Shown here one piece after another: positions 1 through 8,403 of a stretch of DNA of 64,000 nucleotides. Below the pieces are notes generated by a model. That model was not told the DNA's origin. It saw only the letters and a list, made by a program, of their open reading frames with translations, and did no database searches. This stretch comes from Phytohabitans suffuscus (GTDB lineage: Bacteria > Actinomycetota > Actinomycetes > Mycobacteriales > Micromonosporaceae): assembly GCF_011764565.1 (NCBI RefSeq), contig NZ_AP022871.1:5580320-5644319 (forward strand), read 5' to 3'. A program made the translations under genes and the position numbers. Position 1 is the stretch's first letter; each line of letters begins with the position of its first letter.

Positions 1-33
1 GTGCCGCCGGCATGAGCTGTCTGCCTGCGGGAG

Positions 34-468
34 CTAGCGGGACGGCTTTGCCATCGGCACGTGCGGGATGCCGTCCTCGACGAACTGGGGGCCGGTCACC
101 GCGTAGCCGTACCGCTCGTAGAAGCGCACGAGGTGGGCCTGCGCGTCGAGCACGCTGGGGCGGTCGCCGATCTCGTCGAGTGCGGCCGCCATCAGCCGCC
201 CGGACGCGCCGCTGCCCCGCTCGGCCGCGGCGACCACGACCCGGCCGACGCGCGCGACACCGCCGGGCTCGGCGAGGATCCGCAGGTAGGCGACCGGCAC
301 GCCGGCGCGGGAAAGCCACACGTGGCGGGTCTCCGGCTCGGTGTCGCGCCCGTCGAGTTCCGGGTAGGCACACTTCTGCTCGACCACGAACACGTCGACA
401 CGCAGCCGGAGCAGCTCGTACAGCGTGCGGGTGTCGAGCGCGGCGAAGGGTGCGACGTGCGGCTCCAT
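34..468 (-). CDS. ElaA-like GNAT N-acetyltransferase
   Basis: GNAT-fold acyl-CoA N-acetyltransferase of the ElaA type, 144 residues, close to the E. coli ElaA length. The ElaA hallmark is near the N-terminus: a short LYELLRLR stretch, then VFVVEQKCAYPELDG. An acetyl-CoA-binding region with VGRVVVAAAERG follows, and the C-terminus has RFYERYGY. The ATG at 468 is chosen because homology begins just after it; the frame is open further upstream but that extension has no family resemblance. It is transcribed away from the gene starting at 581. Substrate unknown. Confidence 0.85.
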   Translation of the reverse strand: MEPHVAPFAALDTRTLYELLRLRVDVFVVEQKCAYPELDGRDTEPETRHVWLSRAGVPVAYLRILAEPGGVARVGRVVVAAAERGSGASGRLMAAALDEIGDRPSVLDAQAHLVRFYERYGYAVTGPQFVEDGIPHVPMAKPSR

Positions 469-580
469 GGCGTGATCCTCGCATGTGACCCGCAAAACAC
501 GGTGTGTCGTTTCCACCCGGCGGCACGCGCTCGGGCAAAGCTCGACGGAGCCCCAACATACGGTGCCTCGGAGGAGCAAG

Positions 581-856
581 GTGATCAAGAAAAACAAGCT
601 GTTCGGTACCAAGACGCGGGTGACGTTCTGCCTGCCGAAGGACGCGCCCGCCGGAGCGGTGAGCGTCGTCGGTTGTTTCAACGAGTGGGAGCCGGGCCGC
701 CACGAGCTGGTGCCGCGCAAGGATGGCACCCGCACCGTCACGGTGAAGCTGGAGCCGGGCCGCTACCGCTTCCGGTACCTCGCGACCGGTGGTGTGTGGC
801 TCGACGACGAGGGAGCCGACCGGATCGACAACGAAGGCAGCGAGCTCGTGCTGTGA
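581..856 (+). CDS. Isoamylase/AMPK-type glycogen-binding-fold protein
   Basis: Small stand-alone protein of 91 residues with an early-set/CBM48-like beta-sandwich. It shows VSVVGCFNEWEPG, a spaced aromatic and proline pattern, then GRYRFRYL and VWLDDEGADR, as in isoamylase N-terminal and AMPK-beta glycogen-binding domains. The GTG at 581 is preferred because a strong GGAGGA lies five bases upstream; the longer open frame from 485 has a basic, non-homologous N-terminus. Such single-domain proteins are common in actinomycetes and may bind glycogen or maltodextrin. No catalytic domain is attached. Confidence 0.75.
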   Translation: MIKKNKLFGTKTRVTFCLPKDAPAGAVSVVGCFNEWEPGRHELVPRKDGTRTVTVKLEPGRYRFRYLATGGVWLDDEGADRIDNEGSELVL

Positions 857-905
857 GGAGCGCAGCCCTCGCGCGGCGAGGGCCGGAAACCCTGAACCGG
901 ACCGG

Positions 906-966
906 AGCGTCCCTCGTATTGGTGTAGCCATCCCACCACCCGTGGGCTGGGAACATGAGGGACGCT
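906..966. repeat. Inverted repeat between gene blocks
   Basis: Perfect 10-base arms (906-915 and 957-966) separated by about 41 bases. It lies downstream of the CBM48-like gene and upstream of the T7SS operon, so it could be a terminator or operator. The rest of 857-1138 shows no credible gene and should hold the promoter of the WXG100 operon. Confidence 0.3.
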
Positions 967-1138
967 CTGATCAGGGTTAGGGATCAATGGCGGCAAAACC
1001 GGCACATGTCGGCCCCGGGCTGGTCCGAGTGGACAAATGGCGTTACCTTCGGGTCGCGAGTATTCGGCGCATGGCTATCCATGCGTCCCAAGGGAGGCTC
1101 CCCTGGGCGGGGGCAGGACAGAGCGGGGTGAGTTTGCC

Positions 1139-1498
1139 TTGACAGATACTCCAGGGGTCGGCAATGTGCACGCGACCCAGGCGCAGCTGAACCAGATGGC
1201 CACGCGCTGCCAGGATGTGCGCGAGCGTTTGGCCACGGGGATGGCGCAGCTGCTGGACCGGGTGACGGACCTGGGTGGCGGCGGCATGAGCGGTTCGGCC
1301 AACTCCGCGCTGCAGGGCGTCTCGGCCGACCTCAACAACGGCCTGACGAAGATCCTGAACGCGTTGGACGAGCTGTCCGGCAAGATCAGCGACGCCTCGA
1401 CGAAGTTCGGTGTGCAGGACGACGACGCCGCTTCCACGATCCGCAACGCGGCCGGTGCGACCGGCGACTCCGCCGTCATCTCCGCCCTGCGCGGCTGA
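1139..1498 (+). CDS. WXG100-family T7SS protein (ESAT-6-like)
   Basis: About 119 residues, almost entirely helical. Two amphipathic helices flank a glycine-rich turn (GGGGMSGSANSAL) at the place of the WXG turn, and an acidic FGVQDDDAA near the end resembles the YxxxD/E export motif. The Trp of the WXG motif is replaced here by MSG, so it is a divergent member. The TTG at 1139 is preferred: a GGGGTGAG-like ribosome site precedes it, and the longer frame from 1037 has a non-helical, unlikely N-terminus. It lies 30 bases before a canonical WXG100 gene; such pairs are usually secreted as a heterodimer. Confidence 0.7.
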   Translation: MTDTPGVGNVHATQAQLNQMATRCQDVRERLATGMAQLLDRVTDLGGGGMSGSANSALQGVSADLNNGLTKILNALDELSGKISDASTKFGVQDDDAASTIRNAAGATGDSAVISALRG

Positions 1499-1528
1499 CG
1501 CCACCCCTAGTCGAAAGGCGAAACTGCG

Positions 1529-1822
1529 ATGGGTGACATCCCAATCACGTACAACTTCGGCGCCATCGCCGACGTGGCGACGGCGATCGGCACGTACTCC
1601 GGCAGCATGGACGTCGAGCTGGGCGATCTGTACAACGACTTCAAGACGCTCTTCGCGAACGAGTGGCAGGGTGCGGCGGGCCAGGCGTGCGACGCCGCCC
1701 AGCAGCAGTGGAACCAGGGCGCCGACGAGATCAAGGGCGCGCTGCTCCGGCTCGGCCAGGCGCTCGGCGCCTCCTCGGAGCGCATGCAGGAGGTCGACCA
1801 GTCGATCTCCGCCGGCTTCTGA
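1529..1822 (+). CDS. WXG100-family T7SS protein (ESAT-6/CFP-10 type)
   Basis: A 97-residue classic WXG100 protein. Helix one is followed by NEWQGAAGQA (the W-x-G turn) and helix two by a short tail ending in DQSISAGF. The length and single-turn helical hairpin fit the family. A GAAAGGCG ribosome site precedes the ATG. It forms a tandem pair with the divergent WXG100 gene upstream, which suggests a secreted heterodimer that docks on EccC. Confidence 0.92.
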   Translation: MGDIPITYNFGAIADVATAIGTYSGSMDVELGDLYNDFKTLFANEWQGAAGQACDAAQQQWNQGADEIKGALLRLGQALGASSERMQEVDQSISAGF

Positions 1823-1959
1823 CGGCACGGTATCGACGCCAATCGGTCCCGGTGGAGGCCACGCCTCCGCCGGGACCGGCGTCCCAGAGCCTGGCGCGCC
1901 CGGGGCAGAGCGCACGCTGGTAAGTACCTCGCAAAGGTGTTCATTCGGGGGAGGCAGCG

Positions 1960-2936
1960 ATGGTGAATCTGGAGGACAGCGGGGGCGGCGGCACCTCGCC
2001 CACCGACGACGAGTCCTTCGGCGACCGGGTCAACGTCGAGGTGACCGATCTCGTCACCTACTGGAAGAGATGACGAGGCTCTCGGGCGAGGCCACCGGCG
2101 CGGCCAGCAACGCGATGGCCGAGATGCAGATGATGGTGCACAACGCGCTGTCGACGCCGCTGGAGGGCGAGATCCTGCCCGAGGGGCAGCAGGCGGCCCG
2201 CTTCCTGACCGGTCGCGTGGGCGAGTTCCAGCGGTTCATCGCCGACGTCTCCACCGGCATCACCAACATCGGCAACGCCGCCGCGGTCGTGGCCGAGATG
2301 TACGAGGGCTCCGACAACGAGAACGGGGCCAACCTCAACGACATCGACTTCGTCTTCGGCGACTACGGCGCGACCGGCCCGAGCGGCTTCCGCGACACCG
2401 AGACGTTTCAGGAGTGGCAGCGGCGGATGGCCGAGGAGACCGGCCAGAACGCGCAGGCGCTGACCGGCGACGAGCGGTTCGCGACCAACACCGTGTCGTA
2501 CCCGTACGGCGCCATCTACACGTTCGGTGACGGCTCCCGCAAGCAGACCTACTCCGGCTACGAGTCGGGTCCCAACGGCGAGCTGGTCTCGGTGAGCACG
2601 GTCTACATCTACGGCCCGGACGGCAAGCTGCTGTCGAGCACGACCGAGCGCAGCTACGAAAACAGCGCCGGCCGCCCGGTCAACAGCGTGACGACCGCGT
2701 CCGGCGACGGCGACGAGCGCCGGCAGAGCACCAGCACGACGACCGAGAACGCCGACGGCAGCCTCACCGTCACCAACCAGACCGAGGTCGGCGGCGTCCA
2801 GCAGGAGCCGACCGAGACCGTCGTGCGGCGCGACAGCCACCAGGACGGCGGCGTCGAGTCGCCGGTGTCGGACGCCGCCGAGCGCCTCGGCAGCGACGGC
2901 GACCGGCAGACCGTCAACGACTACGGCATGGCGTAG
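1960..2936 (+). CDS. T7SS-locus secreted-type protein, apparent -1 frameshift near 2068
   Basis: Two abutting coding segments. The first (1960-2073, 37 codons, strongly G/C-ending codons) ends in ...TYWKR-stop; the second (2070-2936, 288 codons) begins with an ATG overlapping that stop as ATGA and starts MTRLSGEATG. Restoring one G would fuse them as ...TYWKEMTRLSG, so a lost base is as likely as translational coupling. The protein has an N-terminal helical region, then a beta-rich, Ser/Thr- and Tyr-rich half with DG repeats (FGDGSRKQTYSGY, YGPDGKLL). I know no named family. Its place between WXG100 genes and the proline-rich protein suggests a T7SS substrate or chaperoned partner. Confidence 0.6.
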
Positions 2937-2944
2937 GGGTCGGC

Positions 2945-4993
2945 ATGTCGGGCGAGGACTACTTCGGCTACACCACCGCCGGCAACGAGGACCTGATGGA
3001 AAGTCGCCGCATGGCGACGCGCATGGGCGACGACATCAGGTACTACCCGCCGCAGAGCGAGGGCTCGTACATCGAGCCGACGCCCAACTTCGCGGAGAAG
3101 TTCGAGGGCGGGATGAGCCCGGGCGAGGAGACCCGGGAGTACTACGCCAACGGCATCGAGCAGATCTACAAGCGGATCATGAGCCAGGACTCGGTCGTGC
3201 TGTACCAGCTGGCCGACCAGTGGTTCGAGCTCAACCAGGTGCTCGACGACCTGCGTACCCGGGTGCTGAAGGCCGCGACCAACCTCAAGGAGGGCGGCGA
3301 CGGCGCGGGCGGCAACGGCGGCTGGACCGGCGCGGGCGCCGACGCGTTCCTCGCCCGGGGGCCGGGCGCCACGCTCAAGTCGATCGACGACTGGGAGCAG
3401 GCGTCGTTCAAGAACTGGATGGGCACCCTCGCCCTGGTGGGCGTGATCAACCAGCGCCGGGGCGAGATGGCGGAGCTGTGGCGGCAGTACAAGGAAGCCA
3501 TGGTCTCGCACAGCCAGATGTGGCTCGACAACCCGCAGAACTACGTGTACGGCGAGAACCGGCCGTTCTCGTCGGCCGACGCCATCCCGAAGGGCAGCTA
3601 CGAGGCCGAAAGCTACATCACCTGGATGCGGCAGGGGCAGCTCGGCTGGCACCACCAGGCGCAGCAGATCCAGTGGGAGATGGCGCAGGACTACTGGTCG
3701 ACGATGAGCCAGGACTACGCCGGCGGCCGCGCCACGGTGTACGAGGGGCCGCGCGACGCGGTGATGCCCAACATGGAGTTCATCGCGCGCTACAAGATGG
3801 GCCCGATGCCCAACATCCCCAAGCCCGGCATCACCACGCCCGGCGCCGTCGACCCCAACATCACCACGCCGAACGTCACCAAGCCCGACATCACCGTCCC
3901 GGACGTCACGGCGAACACCGGTAAGCCGGACATCACGGCGCCGAGCGTCGACAACATCGCGCCCCCCGCGGTCACGCCGCCGGCGGTCACGCCGCCCAAC
4001 ATCGGCACCCCGGTCGTGACGCCCCCGGCGGTCGCGCCGCCCGTGCTGCCGCCGATCGCGCCGCCGGCCGTCGGGGGTGGCGGTCCGGGCGGGCTGCCCG
4101 CGGTGCGGCCCACCGCCATGCCGGGCGCCAACGACCTGCTCAGCAACCTGAGGTCCGGCGGCGGGCCGGGTGTCCTGCGGGCCGGGATGACCCCGCCGAA
4201 CGCGGAGAGCCTCCCGCCGGGCATGCCGCAGGGCGGGCGCCCGGGGCAGGCACCGCCGCCACCGGCCATCAAGGGCCGCGGGCCGAGCGGGCCGAACGCG
4301 CCGATGGCTCCGCCGCAGGGCAAGGGTGGGGTTCCCGACAAGCCCACGCCGGCGACCCCCGGCACGCCGGGCCGGCCGGGCGTCATGGACCAGTTCGGCG
4401 GCACACCGGGCACGCCGGCCTCGCCGGTGCTGCGCAACCCGCACGCCAACCCCGCGCAGCCGGGCCGGGGCGGCGGTCCGCGCCGCGGCGCGCCGGGCCT
4501 GCCGAGCACGCCGCTGCAGCGCAACCCCGACGGCAGCCAGCTGCGCCCCGACGCCGCGCCGCCGGTGCTGGGCCGCCCCGCGCCGCGCACGCCCGAGCGC
4601 ATGCCCCCGGCCCGCCCCGCGACACCGGCCGCCAACACTCCCGGCGGCCTGCCCAACCCGCTCGCCCCGCCGCGGCGGCCGACCGCCAGTCCGGTGGTCG
4701 GGCGCTCCGCCCAGGCCGGTCCGGGCGCGGCGCGGCCGCCGGAGCCGACCGCGGGCGTGATGCGGGGCAGGCGCAACGACGGCAACAGCGGATACGAGGC
4801 CGAGATCGGCTCCCGCAAGCGCGAGGCGAAGGACCCGCAGGTCACGATCGACGAAGAGTTCGACCGGATCAGCGCGATCCTCGCCCAGGAGAGCGCGTGG
4901 ACCGTGGAGACACCGGGCGGTGGTGTCCTGGACGCGGCGCAAAACCGCACCCAACAACGGTCGGCGGAGCCGAAGCCGACGCTCGGCACATGA
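2945..4993 (+). CDS. Large proline-rich WXG-like T7SS effector or substrate
   Basis: 682 residues. Roughly 1-280 is helical with a WXG-like turn (NGGWTGAGADAFLARG) and many Trp residues, resembling PPE/EspB-like T7SS substrates. About 280-380 is a TxPxxT-type repeat (TTPNVTKPDITVPDVT), and 380-620 is a Gly/Pro/Arg-rich disordered region. The last 60 residues fold again with charged helices (DEEFDRISAILAQES). It starts eight bases after the previous gene and its stop overlaps the next start (ATGA at 4990-4993), so it is in one operon with the lipoprotein. Exact function unknown; secretion by the neighbouring T7SS is inferred. Confidence 0.7.
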   Translation: MSGEDYFGYTTAGNEDLMESRRMATRMGDDIRYYPPQSEGSYIEPTPNFAEKFEGGMSPGEETREYYANGIEQIYKRIMSQDSVVLYQLADQWFELNQVLDDLRTRVLKAATNLKEGGDGAGGNGGWTGAGADAFLARGPGATLKSIDDWEQASFKNWMGTLALVGVINQRRGEMAELWRQYKEAMVSHSQMWLDNPQNYVYGENRPFSSADAIPKGSYEAESYITWMRQGQLGWHHQAQQIQWEMAQDYWSTMSQDYAGGRATVYEGPRDAVMPNMEFIARYKMGPMPNIPKPGITTPGAVDPNITTPNVTKPDITVPDVTANTGKPDITAPSVDNIAPPAVTPPAVTPPNIGTPVVTPPAVAPPVLPPIAPPAVGGGGPGGLPAVRPTAMPGANDLLSNLRSGGGPGVLRAGMTPPNAESLPPGMPQGGRPGQAPPPPAIKGRGPSGPNAPMAPPQGKGGVPDKPTPATPGTPGRPGVMDQFGGTPGTPASPVLRNPHANPAQPGRGGGPRRGAPGLPSTPLQRNPDGSQLRPDAAPPVLGRPAPRTPERMPPARPATPAANTPGGLPNPLAPPRRPTASPVVGRSAQAGPGAARPPEPTAGVMRGRRNDGNSGYEAEIGSRKREAKDPQVTIDEEFDRISAILAQESAWTVETPGGGVLDAAQNRTQQRSAEPKPTLGT

Positions 4994-5571
4994 GTGCCGC
5001 GCGCGGAGGGCTGGTGGCGACGCTCGCCGCCGTGCTCCTGGTGACCGGCGCGGGCTGCGGCGGTCCGGACGAGCCGGGCGGCGGCACGATCACGCTGCCG
5101 CCCCTGCCGTCGACCGAGCGGACCACGGCGGCCGCGCCCGCCGCCGCCGTGTACCGGCTCTCCGGCAACCTTTGCGAAAAGGCCGACCAGACCCCGTTCG
5201 CCGACCTCTACCCGCGGGAGGACGCCAAGCGGCTCGTCGCCACGGAGAAGCTGTGCATGACCCGCCGCACCTCGGCGGAAAAGAGCGTCAGCCTCACGAT
5301 CGACGCCGACCTGCTGCCCACCGAGGCGGCGGCGAAGCTCTTCGTGGAGACCGGGCGGCGGCTGGCGAAGCGCCCGTTCACCGACGTCGACGGCGCCGGG
5401 GCGGACGCGTACTGGGACGGCGACCAGGACGACGTGAAGCTGACCAGCTACCACGGCAACCTGGTGCTGGAGGTGCGGGCCGCCGTCAACGTCAAGGACG
5501 GGATGCCGGACGACGTGGTGCAGCGCCTCGTGCGCGTCGCGGAGGGCACGTACGCGAAGCTGGCGCCGTGA
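4990..5571 (+). CDS. Lipoprotein in T7SS operon
   Basis: 193 residues. The start ATG overlaps the upstream stop (ATGA), which decides it over the longer open frame from 4897. The N-terminus is a signal peptide with a hydrophobic core (TLAAVLLVTG) and a lipidation cysteine at 23 (GAGC). A short Thr/Ala-rich linker leads to a soluble alpha/beta domain of about 140 residues with two further cysteines (LCEK, KLCM) that could form a disulfide. The family is not recognised; it resembles the DUF3558-like lipoproteins found near actinobacterial ESX loci only in size and layout. The next gene overlaps its stop (GTGA). Confidence 0.7.
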   Translation: MSAARGGLVATLAAVLLVTGAGCGGPDEPGGGTITLPPLPSTERTTAAAPAAAVYRLSGNLCEKADQTPFADLYPREDAKRLVATEKLCMTRRTSAEKSVSLTIDADLLPTEAAAKLFVETGRRLAKRPFTDVDGAGADAYWDGDQDDVKLTSYHGNLVLEVRAAVNVKDGMPDDVVQRLVRVAEGTYAKLAP

Positions 5572-6659
5572 ACGACGGCGATCTGGCTCCCGGCGCCCGC
5601 TTCGCGATGAGCGTGGTCCACCCGGGGTCGCCGACCCTGCGGGTGCGCTTCCGGCAGGGCGTGCTCGTGACGCCGTACGGCTTTCCGGACTGGCCGCTCT
5701 GCGCCCGCGCGGTGGTGCGGCTGCCACCGCCCGACCCGGCGCTGGCGCTGGAGGAGCAGCGGATCCTCGACGTACTGGCGGCCAACGCGGCGATGGCCCG
5801 GGTCGCCGGCGAGCCGGACGGAGATCCACTGTGGCCGGTGACGGCGGCGGTGGGCACGGTCGGCGGTGGCCGGGAAGGCGCGGTGGCGACGCCGGCCGGC
5901 TGGTGCTGGGCACACGTGGGCACGCCGGACGCGGCCCGGCTGCTCGCGCTCGTGCCGGTCGAGCTGCACGGGTCGTACCGCCACGCGGGCGGGATGCGGC
6001 TGCTGCCGGTGACCGGGCACGGGCTGCCTGCCGAGGCCGAGCCGGTGTCCGTGCGGCCGGCCGCCGGCGACGAGGTGCCCGATGAGCTGCTCGACCTGCT
6101 GGAGAGCGCGCTGGGGTGGCCGCTGCCTCCGGCGTACCGGCGATTCCTGGCCGCGACGAACGGTGCCGGCCCGGCGGTGCCCGCGGTGCTCCCGCCTTAC
6201 GGCTTCGTGGCCGACCAGCCGCTGTTCGGCATCGCGCGGGAAGACAGCCACCAGGATCTGTCCTATGTGGGCGAATGGGTGCGCGACCGGCTGACCGTCG
6301 ACTTCCTGCCGATCGGGTACGTGCAGGGCGGGCTGCTCGCGGTCAAGGTGTCCGGCGACGACCTGGACTCGATCTGGTACCTGGACGACGACGACCCGCG
6401 CGACCGCGAGGCGTACGGGCCGGAGGAGATCTGCGCCCACCTGCTGCACCGGTGCGCCGACAGCGTCGACGACCTGTGGGCCCGGCTGGTGCGGCCGCCC
6501 GCGGCGCTGGCCGGCCGGTCGGCGGGGCAGGTGACCCAGGTGCGTGACGAGCTGGTCGGGTCCGGGCTGCCGGCGCGGCTGAAGGCGCCCTGGCAGCCCT
6601 CGACCAGGGCCGGGCGGGACCCGGTCGCCACGATGTTCGAGGCGGGTGAGAAACGATGA
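5568..6659 (+). CDS. SUKH (SMI1/KNR4) domain protein
   Basis: 363 residues, GTG start overlapping the upstream stop as GTGA. The first ~180 residues are an unassigned alpha/beta domain. The second half carries a SUKH-fold signature: LLDLLESALGWPLPPAYRRFL with a following NG, the VADQPLFGI segment, DFLPIGYVQGGLLAVKV and SIWYLDDDDPRDRE, ending in a helical ICAHLL region. SUKH proteins are a large immunity superfamily in bacterial polymorphic-toxin systems. Upstream of the toxin locus it may be an immunity protein or a T7SS cytosolic helper. Domain call is good; role is inferred. Confidence 0.75.
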   Translation: MNDGDLAPGARFAMSVVHPGSPTLRVRFRQGVLVTPYGFPDWPLCARAVVRLPPPDPALALEEQRILDVLAANAAMARVAGEPDGDPLWPVTAAVGTVGGGREGAVATPAGWCWAHVGTPDAARLLALVPVELHGSYRHAGGMRLLPVTGHGLPAEAEPVSVRPAAGDEVPDELLDLLESALGWPLPPAYRRFLAATNGAGPAVPAVLPPYGFVADQPLFGIAREDSHQDLSYVGEWVRDRLTVDFLPIGYVQGGLLAVKVSGDDLDSIWYLDDDDPRDREAYGPEEICAHLLHRCADSVDDLWARLVRPPAALAGRSAGQVTQVRDELVGSGLPARLKAPWQPSTRAGRDPVATMFEAGEKR

Positions 6660-7573
6660 GCGAAAGCGCCTGGGCGCCGGCGAACGACGTCGAGCGGGAG
6701 CTCGAGCAGGCGGTGGGTGACGGCGACATCAACGCGGTCATGCGCATCCTCGCGGTGGCGCCGCTGGTGGTGCCCGGCTACCGCGACGAGCCGGACGCCC
6801 AGCCCGGCCGGCAGCGGCTGCTCACCCGCGAGCGCGACGGCGTACCGTACCTGCTGGTCTTCACCTCGCCGGAGGCCATGTACCGGGCGGTGCCCGCGGA
6901 CGGTTGGCGGGCGACCACGCTCACCGAGGTCGTGTCCGGCACCCCCGACGGGTGGGGGCTGGCGGTCAACCCGGTCACCCCGATCGGCGTACTGGTCAAG
7001 CCCGAAGACGTGCCCGAGCTGGTGCCGACCGAGCGGACGATGCGCGACTTCACCCCGGCCAACGAGGTGGAGCGGCTGCTGCGCGACGCGCTCGTCGCCC
7101 CGGACGCCGAGGTGCTGCTCGACGTGCTGGTCACCGCACAGGTGATCGTGCCGACGCAGGCGCTGGAGATGGACGGCGTACTCGTGGTCCCGGCGTTCAC
7201 GTCGGTCGACCGCTACGAGGAGTGCCTGGGCGGGCGGGACAGCGGTTCCTCGCCCGGCGGGGACGCCACGCGAGAAGCGGAGCGGACAGCCTCAGACGTC
7301 CCGTGCGTGACGCTCGACTTCATCTCGGTGCTGCGGCAGTGGCCCGGCGACGACCACCGGCTCGCGGTCAACCCCGGCTCGCCGATCGGCATCACGCTGC
7401 CGGGGGAGCGGGTGCCGCAGCTCGTCGCGTACGCCGAACAGCTGGTGCGGCGCCGCCTCGGCGACGGACCGCCGCCGCCTCCGCCGCCGGTCTCGCCCTT
7501 CAAAGACCTTGAGCCGCCGCCGATCCAGCTGCCACCGGGCGGCGTCGGCGGGGCGCTGCGGGGTGAGGGTTGA
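6656..7573 (+). CDS. Duplicated SseB-domain protein
   Basis: 305 residues with two SseB-type repeats. Each starts with a 'AND/ANEVER-L--A' helix (APANDVERELEQAV and TPANEVERLLRDAL), then a beta segment with VPYLLVFTSPEAMYR or GVLVVPAFTSVDRYEE, and ends with a NPxxPIG motif (AVNPVTPIGVLV, AVNPGSPIGITL). The C-terminus is a short Pro-rich tail. ATGA overlap with the SUKH gene shows translational coupling. SseB-like proteins in actinobacterial ESX loci are of unknown role; enteric SseB is a type III translocon protein, but the shared domain name does not imply the same function. Confidence 0.75.
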   Translation: MSESAWAPANDVERELEQAVGDGDINAVMRILAVAPLVVPGYRDEPDAQPGRQRLLTRERDGVPYLLVFTSPEAMYRAVPADGWRATTLTEVVSGTPDGWGLAVNPVTPIGVLVKPEDVPELVPTERTMRDFTPANEVERLLRDALVAPDAEVLLDVLVTAQVIVPTQALEMDGVLVVPAFTSVDRYEECLGGRDSGSSPGGDATREAERTASDVPCVTLDFISVLRQWPGDDHRLAVNPGSPIGITLPGERVPQLVAYAEQLVRRRLGDGPPPPPPPVSPFKDLEPPPIQLPPGGVGGALRGEG

Positions 7574-7640
7574 TACCCGATCGATGCGTGGATCATCTAT
7601 TGTCGGAGCAGGTCCGAGGGCCTAGGGGGAGGTGGGACGC

Positions 7641-8063
7641 ATGGAGCGACCGCAATGGTCGGCGATTCGCGGCGTGATTGACGACCTCCAGCAGACCATC
7701 GAAAACGCGGCGCAGACGCGGCAGCAGATCATGGAGATCACCGGCACGGCCTGGTCCGACGACCGGATGATCAAGGCGGTGGTCGGCCCGCGCGGGCAGC
7801 TCATCGAGCTGGAGATCGACCCCCGCGTCTATCGCACGCCGAACTCCAAGGCACTGGCCGCTTCGATCATTTCGACGGTACGGGCGGCGGTCGAAGACGC
7901 CAACAAACAGACGAAGGAAATCGTCGACAAGGTCATGCCCAAGGATCGTGGATTGGGTCTGATCGGTAAGACTGATTTCGACGTACTGATGGAAAGTCAC
8001 GACGCCGACCTGCCAAAGGCGCTGAAGAAGAATGAGGAGGACGGCCGTGGGTTCCTTCCTTGA
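7641..8063 (+). CDS. YbaB/EbfC family nucleoid-associated protein
   Basis: 140 residues matching the YbaB/EbfC fold: N-terminal helix with a coiled pattern (IDDLQQTIENAAQTRQQI), a three-stranded sheet (GTAWSDDRMIKAVVGPRGQLIELEIDPRVY) and a long C-terminal helix. The ATG at 7641 is favoured over the GTG at 7632 because GGGGGAGG ends eight bases before it. YbaB homologues of this divergent type regularly precede small WXG-like genes in ESX loci of actinomycetes, so it may regulate or accompany secretion rather than be the general nucleoid protein. It overlaps the next gene by 17 bases. Confidence 0.8.
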   Translation: MERPQWSAIRGVIDDLQQTIENAAQTRQQIMEITGTAWSDDRMIKAVVGPRGQLIELEIDPRVYRTPNSKALAASIISTVRAAVEDANKQTKEIVDKVMPKDRGLGLIGKTDFDVLMESHDADLPKALKKNEEDGRGFLP

Positions 8064-8400
8064 CATCCAGGACGACCCCAACGAGGTGAGCGGCACCGCC
8101 GCGATCCTGCGCTCGATGGGCACCTCGTTCCAGTCCGAGGCCCAGGGCATCCTGGGCGAGATCAACGCGGTCAACGGCGAGCGCCCGTGGGGCAACGACT
8201 CGTACGGCCAGGCTTTCGAGCAGACCTACAACGTCGTGCCCGAGGGGAGCGAGGTCCCGCTGCGCGAGGCCGTCGAAGAGGGGCTCGGCCGTGCCGGCGA
8301 GGGCCTGATCAAGCCCGCCGACAAGACGGTGCTGGCGATGACCGAGTACCAGGGCGTCGACATCGAAAACCGTAACAAGATCAATCAGGCAAACGTCTAG
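8047..8400 (+). CDS. WXG100-like T7SS protein
   Basis: 117 residues. The GTG at 8047 is chosen because GAGGAGG lies six bases upstream, inside the end of the YbaB gene. After a first helix (AAILRSMGTSFQSEAQGILGEI) comes the turn RPWGNDSYGQAFEQTY, typical of WXG100 subfamilies with WGxDxxGxxFxxxY, then a second helix. The pair YbaB then WXG-like is a recurring unit. It is followed three bases later by the next gene, so it is in the same operon. Confidence 0.78.
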   Translation: MGSFLDIQDDPNEVSGTAAILRSMGTSFQSEAQGILGEINAVNGERPWGNDSYGQAFEQTYNVVPEGSEVPLREAVEEGLGRAGEGLIKPADKTVLAMTEYQGVDIENRNKINQANV

Positions 8401-8403
8401 TCG

